A stretch of 10,526 nt of DNA from assembly GCA_036939755.1 (NCBI GenBank), contig JALLAZ010001045.1:1-10526 (forward strand), in the 5' to 3' direction. Position numbers and translations under genes: made by a program. The DNA comes from Stephanodiscus triporus. Its lineage: Eukaryota > Bacillariophyta > Thalassiosirophyceae > Thalassiosirales > Thalassiosiraceae. Position 1 is the stretch's first letter. The number at the start of each line of letters is the position of its first letter. A model generated the notes under the pieces. The model was not told where the DNA came from and searched no databases. It saw only the letters and a list, made by a program, of their open reading frames with translations. Of this stretch, positions 1-6,199 are shown piece by piece.

Positions 1-10
1 GTGATCATTT

Positions 11-52
11 TGATATGTCATACCCCTATTGTTATTAGGGGTCTTGACATCA
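11..52. repeat. imperfect hairpin
   Basis: An inner perfect 7-bp stem (ACCCCTA at 22-28 against TAGGGGT at 36-42, 7-nt loop) is extended by a weaker outer stem (TGATATGTCA at 11-20 against TGACATCA at 45-52). It is not next to a recognisable gene in this window; it may belong to an element or terminator cut by the window edge. Confidence 0.4.
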
Positions 53-581
53 CCCAGTCCCTTTTTTCAGCGGGTTGACGATGAAAAAAGTTGGAAAAAA
101 TTGGCTTTTGCATGATTGATTGATACTATCAGCCGCAATACTCACCCAGTGGCAGCGACCAGTGGCTGCTGGAGTAGCCATGGACCCCCTGCATCGGGTG
201 ATTCAATTGGTATCGTACTGGCGCACTGCCACGGCCAGCAAAATGGCCGGCAAGTATGGTGCTTTTTTGTTTTGTTTTTTAAGGAATGCGACCCTGTCAT
301 CCAACGGGGGGATAGGGTGCAAATACTCAATTGATGACGGCGTCCAGTGGATTCCAGTGAAACCCTGTACCCCCTCCATCGGTCGATGTAAGCGGCATTG
401 CACCAGTGCTTTACTGTGGCCATCAAACTGGGTCGGACGGAGGTGTATATGTTTGTCATCATCAATTTTTTGATCGAGACCATAACCGTAGCTAAATAAC
501 ATGTAATAGTCCATATAAATTAAAACCGAGGAGCAGACGCATTCATTATAATATAATTAGTCCAATCGTATGATTCGGGCA

Positions 582-629
582 CCCGCCGACGACAATGGAT
601 CCGTTTTGGTCACCATTGTCCTTGGCGGG
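582..629. repeat. GC-rich hairpin in AT-rich DNA
   Basis: Arms 582-598 and 613-629 pair at 15 of 17 positions around a 14-nt loop; weaker complementarity extends outward on both sides. The stem is GC-rich while the flanks are AT-rich. The 12-mer TGATTCGGGCAC just left of and into the stem (571-582) recurs at 1761-1772, where it again starts a small inverted structure. This suggests a small dispersed repeat; its class is unknown. Confidence 0.4.
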
Positions 630-863
630 CAAGCGATTATACTTAAATAAGACAGGTTGATAGAAATAAATTAATATCTACTTTAATTTAATAGTTACTA
701 CCGTTTTTCAAGAACCAAACCTCTTGCCCAACCCCTCCTCCGGGTCGCCCGCACGTTCGATCGTGTGGATTGATCAAATCCATGTCGCCGAAGGGGCGAG
801 AGCGGATCCACCACCATGGTCGCGGTGTTTGTGGCAGTTTGTTGTGTGTTGTGGATGGTCTTG

Positions 864-871
864 TGACGTCA
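864..871. promoter_or_regulatory. CRE-like palindrome TGACGTCA
   Basis: A perfect 8-bp TGACGTCA palindrome, the canonical binding site of CREB/ATF-type bZIP factors. TGACGT half-sites have been described as CO2/cAMP-responsive elements in diatoms. No gene lies within reach in this window, so function is doubtful and chance occurrence is possible. Confidence 0.2.
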
Positions 872-1143
872 CGAGCTCAGCATATGTAAAAAATGGTACA
901 AACATAACCTTAAGTTGAGGGTAATGGGGTAACATTTTGTCCCACATTGGCGTGCACCACACCTAATTTTGCCAATTGCAAGAAGTTCCACAGAATAAAC
1001 GAATTGGGATTGGGGGGGCAAGGAAACTCCCACCAACACCTTGGTATGTATGTCCAAAATTGTACTTAGTAACCACTAGTAACCTCTACAAGGTTTCATT
1101 TGACAAAGAGAGAAAGTCACTTCTGTCCAGAGGGGGCATTTTT

Positions 1144-1223
1144 GTGCTAGATAATGGCTTCTGTCACTTAGCCAATACACATGTATTGGCTAAGTGACAG
1201 AAACAGAAGCCACTATCTAGCAC
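1144..1223. repeat. 80-bp foldback (near-perfect inverted repeat)
   Basis: Arm 1144-1179 is complementary to 1182-1223 with a 2-nt loop at 1180-1181, one mismatch in the outer 15 bp, and one 6-nt insertion (1203-1208, ACAGAA) that duplicates neighbouring bases. The inner 21 bp of each arm is perfect. Such a structure fits a foldback-type MITE or a recent inverted duplication. Both strands can be read through it as V-L-D-(N/S)-G-F-C followed by H-L-A-N-T, a consequence of the palindrome. It could also be a hairpin RNA source, but nothing in the sequence shows transcription. Confidence 0.8.
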
Positions 1224-2002
1224 TTTGGTGGATCTGTTTTTGGGAATGGTGCAAAGAAAACATTTGTGCCCCTTTAAATGTACTGGGGAGGAACGTGGCC
1301 CATGTTGGACATTGTTGATTGATTGCACCAGTCGCTTGCAAAAAAGAAGGTAAGAAAGATGCTTTTTTACTCTACTAAATGATTTTGCCCTTAATGAGAA
1401 GGGTGGAAGTGACCATGGATCATCATAGTCAGAAGCAACCTGGGTGTGTTGAACTTGTACCAATATTTGATATGTGTCATTCCTTGTATGACACCATGCA
1501 ACTTCTCAGGCTTGTTGACCAAAAATTCACTTGCAATGAACAAGTCATACCATAAAGATAAAGCACTAGTATGATGATTGTTAGAAACATGAAATGATGT
1601 GTGTTCATATCAAAAGATTAATGCTTAGGATGAAATCTACTGCCCACCAAAATTATGATTTATGATTTGGACTCTTTGAGGTCACTCAATGAAGCAATGG
1701 GAGGATGTTCAAGAACTATCTTTGAGCCTTGTGTCTGTGCCAAGTTTTTTAAGAAACAGTCTGATTCGGGCACTTGTTGGTGGCACTGAATCACCTGAAG
1801 GACAATAAAAACTTATGAACATTACGTGATTTCTCTTTAAAATTTGTTCACCCTACTATTACCTACTTTGTATGCAGGACAAAATTAGCAATTTCTAACA
1901 CTCCTCCTGATAATAATTCAGCTCTAGAGTGACCACTGTCACTGTAAACTAATTGTATGAAAGTGCTCAGTGCGCTCAATATAATGAGATGATTCAGGAA
2001 GA

Positions 2003-2045
2003 ATGGAATGATTCCCACATCCCCTCAAAATATATCAAAGGTGTT
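2003..2045 (+). repeat. diverged 43-bp direct repeat, copy 1
   Basis: This 43-bp block matches 2298-2340 at 38 of 43 positions without gaps; both copies share the core TTCCCACATCCCCTC. Similarity fades outside the block. The two copies lie about 295 bp apart with the telomere-like tract between them. Confidence 0.7.
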
Positions 2046-2172
2046 TGACAACCTTCATATTCTGTAGATGGGGATATGGATCCATCATCATGTCGTTGCC
2101 AACCACATCTGTCAGTCCAGATTTGGTGGAAAGCTGGTGGCCAAAGTCTTGGGTCATTGCTTGGTTAGTGTC

Positions 2173-2198
2173 AGGGTTAGGGTTAGGGTAAGGGTTAG
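2173..2198 (+). repeat. interstitial telomere-like repeat (AGGGTT)n
   Basis: A 26-nt run of AGGGTT units: four units plus a partial fifth, with a single T-to-A change in the third unit. This is the TTAGGG type used by many eukaryotes including diatoms. With unique DNA on both sides it is an interstitial tract, which may mark repair of a double-strand break, a former telomere junction, or a Teb/telobox-type binding site. It accounts for the apparent V-R-V-R open frame over 2068-2253. Confidence 0.75.
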
Positions 2199-2297
2199 CC
2201 ACATCTTTAGTTTAGATTTCGGAAGTCTGCTGAATTCTTGCGCCATTGCTTAGTGCCAGATGAAGCACTTGTACAGTGGTTGAGACTCCAAACCCAA

Positions 2298-2340
2298 ATG
2301 GAATGGTTCCCACATCCCCTCCAAATGTATCCAAGGTATT
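2298..2340 (+). repeat. diverged 43-bp direct repeat, copy 2
   Basis: Second copy of the block at 2003-2045, with 5 substitutions and no gaps. The substitutions spread evenly along the block, as expected for an old non-coding repeat. Confidence 0.7.
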
Positions 2341-2438
2341 GTGGATGGGCATATTAATGCATAAAATACCGAAAAGCATCACTCCAATTGTTGCTCACAG
2401 CAGGCAGAGGAAAAACTACTCATACCTGAGATACAAGG

Positions 2439-2731
2439 TACCGTATAGACTGACGGTTAAGCACCACTGGGGTTTAAGCATCATCAGACACTAATTCTAT
2501 TATAATTAGCAAAGTAGGGAAGATCAAATTTGAGATTGATGTGATTGTCTAAAGAAATTTATGGACACACCAAAAGAATTCAGCGCAACAAGATGAATCC
2601 AATGGTATGCTGGTCATATTAACACAGCTCTCAATCTTAACTATTTTACTTAACACCCTAAAAAATGTGGAATGATTTAACTGTCACATGGCAGTACATT
2701 AGCTGGTGCTTAAACCCCGGCCAATACGGTA
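2439..2731. mobile_element. MITE-like element with 28-bp inverted ends
   Basis: The left end (2439-2466) and the reverse complement of the right end (2704-2731) align without gaps over 28 bp at 22 positions. Both begin TACCGTAT and both contain TTAAGCACCA. The element is 293 bp, has no open frame of note, is AT-rich, and both ends start with TA, which fits insertion at TA with TA duplication as in Tc1/mariner-like non-autonomous elements. The left end holds a second, tandem TTTAAGCA stretch just inside. The superfamily is inferred from end structure only; no transposase is present. Confidence 0.55.
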
Positions 2732-3271
2732 GATTCTTTTTTTATAGGTGGCTGGGAACATTGTAACATTTGAATATATTAGCAATGTTTTCATCAAACC
2801 TACTGTTTTTCTGCCATGCATGTCTTATGACTATGGAATTTACACTACATTATTTTTTCTGTGTTGAATTGTTCTTGTGGTAAGAGTGGCAACACTTTAA
2901 TCTAAAGCTTCTATCCAACCCCATTGTTACACTAATAGTGCATATGGCAGGGAGAGGCTATAGGGGTATGTATGATACGTTTGCTGCTTTTAGCCATGCC
3001 ACTATGCCAATGAATGGCTCATACACCACAAATGGAAGAGTACAGAGGTCATAACCCATCTTAGTTTAAATGATACTGGGCTTGTAGTCCAAATTGATGG
3101 CATGTCTCAGTTCCAAGGCTGTGCTTTTTTTGCCAACAAATGCAGGCTTACACAAAATCTGGTTAAGGTTGAATGATACAGGAAACTTACAGTTGAAGAA
3201 AAGTGTGTGTCTAAAAACTAAATGATCTCTAAGGAAGAATGTAAGACACGACCATAACACAAGAGTTGATA

Positions 3272-4829
3272 CTAAACTAACAGTGACTTGTCCATTGCTG
3301 CAGCAAGATCATCAACTGAACCAGAAACAGGTGCTTCATTACCATCTTCCTCATCGTCATCACCCTCTACATCATCATCAGAAAGATCATCATCAGCATC
3401 TCCATCAGAGTCGTTGTCGTCCATCTCCCCAAGTCTATCGTCGAATGCCACTTCCAGTTCACGCAAAACATCTTCGGCGAAGGAGTTGCCATTCAAGAAA
3501 ATCTTCTTTAAGTTAGGTAGATCCTTGCCATCAGGGCCGAAGGCATCGATAAGCGCTCGAGCGCCAATGGCGCCAACCATGCAAGTGTTCAGCTGGATTT
3601 CTTCAATGCTGTGGCCATCATCGCTGCCACGAAAAGCCGCGGCAATGGATTCTACACCCTTACTTGTCATTTCATTATCCTCCAAGCGGAGTATCTTCAA
3701 CTTGCCCCCACAGTCCCGAATATAATCGGCAATATGTTTGGCCCCTCGTTTTTCTACGCAGTTTCCACTAAGATCTAGATGTTCCAACGCAGAGTCACTT
3801 TCGAACAATGCGTGGCAGATCTTTTGAACACCATCGTCCCCCAAATCACAGTCACGTAGATTGAGGTATGTTAGAGATGTTGTACTTCCCAACGCACGAT
3901 ATAAGGCTCCGTGGGATGCTTTGTTGGCAAAGCTATTGTCGCATAGATCCAATTTCACAAGTTCGGGATTGAGCCCCTCACAGAGGGATGCGTCTAAGGC
4001 CGATGCTAAAATATCACTGCCTATCGCCATAGCACGAGTGCTGGAGAACCGGATGTCCTCCAATCGAGTGCACTTCTCTAAGATTCGTGCGAATTCCTTA
4101 CAGCTATTTCAGGTAGAGAACAGGGCTATAATTTGAGTATGACGTACACCAAAATATAACTTGAAAAGATGCTCAGACTCACCCATCCTCCCCACTCATA
4201 TTGTTGTAGAAATGAATCTTGGTCATATTACTAGCAATGCAACCAGTTCCATCTTCATCGCTCGTGAGAATGTCCGCCACCTGCGCCATTGTCTCCCGGC
4301 TTAGTCCATTATTACAAAGAGACAACCTCTCCAACGATTTCTTACTCAATGCAGTTTTACACGCTCCGATGCCCTGTTGACCAATGGCATTGTCACTGAG
4401 ATTGACATCCACGAGCTTGGATTCGGCGAAAGCATCACAGATAATTTGGAGAACCTGTAGTCCCTCCTCGGTCAAACGTCCTGCGATAATGTCCGACAAA
4501 TCAGCCTCCAAAATTCCATTGGCAAGGGGTGTGTCCGTTCCCTTGAAGGGCTCCGTCAGGAACGCTGCGATGACCCGCGCAGCCTCGGTGGTGTACGATT
4601 TGTCTGACAGACGAATGCGGTCGCACAAAATCACGCCGTTGCTACCGTCGTCACCGCCGCCGTGTGCAGCTTGAACTCTATCACGGTGGTCGAGAAGCTG
4701 TTTTGTCCATAGCTTTACGAATCCATTGGCCTTTTCTTGGTCAACTATCTCTCTTTGACCGGGTGGTTCGAGCTTGATGGTGGAGGTGGCCATGTTGCGT
4801 TGAATTTGTGGTGGAGAGGCGGCATGCAT
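3272..4829 (-). CDS. Ran GTPase-activating protein (RanGAP), two exons
   Basis: Exon 1 is 4829-4183 and exon 2 is 4103-3272; joined they encode 492 aa. RanGAP stimulates GTP hydrolysis by Ran on the cytoplasmic side of the nuclear pore, which gives nuclear transport its direction and also serves mitosis. The protein is a leucine-rich-repeat solenoid: successive L-x-x-L-x-L-x-x-N/C units run from about residue 105 to 430. NNGL (173-176) matches the repeat that carries the key Asn in yeast Rna1p-type RanGAPs. FYNNMSGEDG (207-216) and, across the splice, LEDIRFSSTR (230-239) match a block typical of plant-type RanGAPs. An Asp/Glu-rich tail (about 443-471) is also typical of the family. No plant WPP or animal SUMO-target domain is visible. 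Two starts are possible: the ATG at 4829, or Met13, which has the better context (AACATGGCC). Confidence 0.92.
4104..4182 (-). other. 79-nt spliceosomal intron of the RanGAP gene
   Basis: On the minus strand the donor reads GG/GTGAGT and the acceptor AAATAG/C. Splicing here joins a codon split after its second base (GG + C) and restores the frame exactly inside the conserved RanGAP block running from FYNNMSGEDG to FSSTR. Without splicing the frame meets TGA at 4181-4179. The neighbouring AG at 4098-4097 would give the wrong frame. Confidence 0.9.
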
Positions 4830-5260
4830 GACTTACGCGTGTGGAGATTGGAGACAGTTACATAAGTAACTACTTTACCTACTTCGAGTACTCTATCTCT
4901 CTCTACGGTAAGTAAGTACGATACTCCTCGAAGGTACGTACGATACATAGAGTAATACATACTCCTACTCTACATACTTACATCATATGTACCTAGGTAG
5001 AGTAGTACAATTTCTCAGCATCCCATCGTCCCGTAGCTACTACAGGAGGATAGGAAGAAGAGTGAGCCTAGAGTACTTAGGGTATCTACAGCTATCAACA
5101 AGGAGGGACATTTTCATTGCGCGTGTTCTACGTTGGTTATCTACTCTATCGTAGTTCTACATAACACGGAATAAGTGGACAAAGATAGGTACAACTTCTA
5201 CATCGCCAAAAATGGCGGGGGGGACAAAGAGGGTAAGACCCGGACGAAGAATCTCAAAAG
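4830..5260. promoter_or_regulatory. divergent intergenic region between RanGAP and PH-like gene
   Basis: About 430 bp separate the two start codons, so this must hold the promoters and 5' UTRs of both genes. The part 4855-5010 is unusually rich in TAC, GTAC and ACTC words: GTACGATAC occurs twice (4916-4924 and 4938-4946) and CTTCGAG/CTCGAAG form inverted 7-mers (4882-4888, 4927-4933). No clear TATA box can be assigned. An out-of-frame ATG at 5212, in strong context, precedes the start of the plus-strand gene. Confidence 0.5.
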
Positions 5261-6001
5261 ATGATCCAGCCCGCCCCGAAGGTCGAGCCCGCCACGGCCA
5301 CCCCGGCAAGGCCGAAAGCCGCGCCGCTTGGCATCGAGCCGGCCGTCCCCTCCGAGCGTGTGACTACCGCCGACGTCGACGTCGCGCCCGCCGTGGAGCC
5401 GGCGTACGCCGACCCGCCCTCCGAGCGAGGCTCTATAATGGTCGCGGCGACGACGATCCCCGAGGAGGAGGAACGGGGAGGGACCACGTCGAGCGGCGTG
5501 GAGGAATTGCGAGCCATGCGCTCGGTCTCGTTCGAGGCCCCGGCAGCCGTTGTCGTCGGGCCCGCCGAGAAGAGCGTCATGCAGAGGCTGATCCCTCGTC
5601 GCCTGCGTCGCCTGGACGAGCGGTCCGTCGTCTCCTACGGCGAGGTCAGGCGATACGTCGTCGTGAAATCGGACGGCGTCGTCCACGTCTTCGCCGACGT
5701 CGTCGATCGCTCTCCGCTTTACGTCGTGCCGCTCGCGGGCCTCGTCCCGAGGAGGGAGGATCCGGATCGTCCGGATTATCGTTCCCACACGATCAGTCCC
5801 GAGGCCCAGTGCGGCGGCGGCATGTTAGCGAAGAACAGGAGCAAGGGATCCCTGGAGACCGTGCTGCTGGTGGACGATGGCGGGACGGAGGCGGGGGAGG
5901 TCAGGTTTCAATTCACATTCGATAGGGATGAGGCGGGGATCGATGCATCGGAGAGGTTCATCGCCGCCGTGCGGTCGTCCTCGAAGGGGAGCGCGGGATG
6001 A
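5261..6001 (+). CDS. hypothetical protein with PH-like C-terminal half (246 aa)
   Basis: I do not recognise a named family. Residues 1-105 are Pro/Ala/Glu-rich and probably disordered. Residues about 118-237 look like one compact beta-rich domain: YGEVRRYVVVKSDGVVHVFA is followed by SPLYVVPLAGLV, an RSHTISPE loop, ETVLLV, RFQFTF and a closing helix SERFIAAV. This order of strands ending in one amphipathic helix resembles a pleckstrin-homology-like fold, which would suggest lipid or protein binding; that is inference. The start at 5261 has A at -3 (AAAAGATGA) and an in-frame TAA lies just upstream. The gene is GC-rich compared with the RanGAP exons and shows no intron or signal peptide. It runs divergent from RanGAP and convergent with the large minus-strand locus. 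Confidence 0.75.
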   Translation: MIQPAPKVEPATATPARPKAAPLGIEPAVPSERVTTADVDVAPAVEPAYADPPSERGSIMVAATTIPEEEERGGTTSSGVEELRAMRSVSFEAPAAVVVGPAEKSVMQRLIPRRLRRLDERSVVSYGEVRRYVVVKSDGVVHVFADVVDRSPLYVVPLAGLVPRREDPDRPDYRSHTISPEAQCGGGMLAKNRSKGSLETVLLVDDGGTEAGEVRFQFTFDRDEAGIDASERFIAAVRSSSKGSAG

Positions 6002-6026
6002 CGGAGGAGAGAAAGGTTGCATGTCA

Positions 6027-6042
6027 ATAAATATTAATAAAG
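6027..6042 (+). terminator. tandem AATAAA polyadenylation signals
   Basis: AATAAA occurs at 6027-6032 and 6037-6042, 26-41 nt after the stop of the PH-like gene; a third copy lies at 6116-6121. They are likely 3'-end signals for the plus-strand gene. The 198-nt gap 6002-6199 contains only these and the 3' flank of the convergent gene, for which no minus-strand AATAAA is evident. Confidence 0.5.
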
Positions 6043-6199
6043 GCTGTTTTGATCAGGTCAGTAAGGCCATTAAGCACAGGTTCCAATTTCTAGCAATCCT
6101 TGTCCAACAGTGGACAATAAAGTAAGGTGCTATTTACCCCAAAGCACCTGGGCAATCATCCTATCCTCCGAGCTTTCATTTTGTATTGCATTCGGTCCA

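Larger units (their letters stand above)
1..3271. other. AT-rich gene-free intergenic region with repeats
   Basis: No open frame here has a recognisable family or convincing coding character; the longest frames are about 60-117 codons, overlap each other on both strands and are low in recognisable motifs. What the stretch does hold is structural: imperfect hairpins near its left end, a long foldback, a pair of diverged direct repeats around a telomere-like tract, and a MITE-like element, each listed separately. The segment 120-510 is open in several frames on both strands but none resembles a known protein. The segment 2740-3270 shows nothing beyond AT-rich single-copy sequence and the presumed 3' flank of the RanGAP gene. 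I read the whole region as intergenic DNA with old transposon debris. Confidence 0.6.

Noticed and set aside
120..514. Overlapping frames of 72-117 codons on both strands
   Set aside because: None has a recognisable motif, and they coincide on both strands, which suggests chance openness.
2068..2253. Small frame with V-R-V-R-V-R repeat
   Set aside because: The repeat is just the telomere-like AGGGTT tract translated.
5198..5788. 196-codon minus-strand frame over the PH-like gene
   Set aside because: Composition is Arg/Asp/Gly/His-rich with no fold-like pattern, and the plus-strand frame gives an ordered beta-rich domain over the same bases.
5212..5925. 237-codon plus-strand frame overlapping the PH-like gene
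   Set aside because: Arg/Gly-rich shadow of GC-rich DNA; the ATG may matter for translation, but the protein is not credible.
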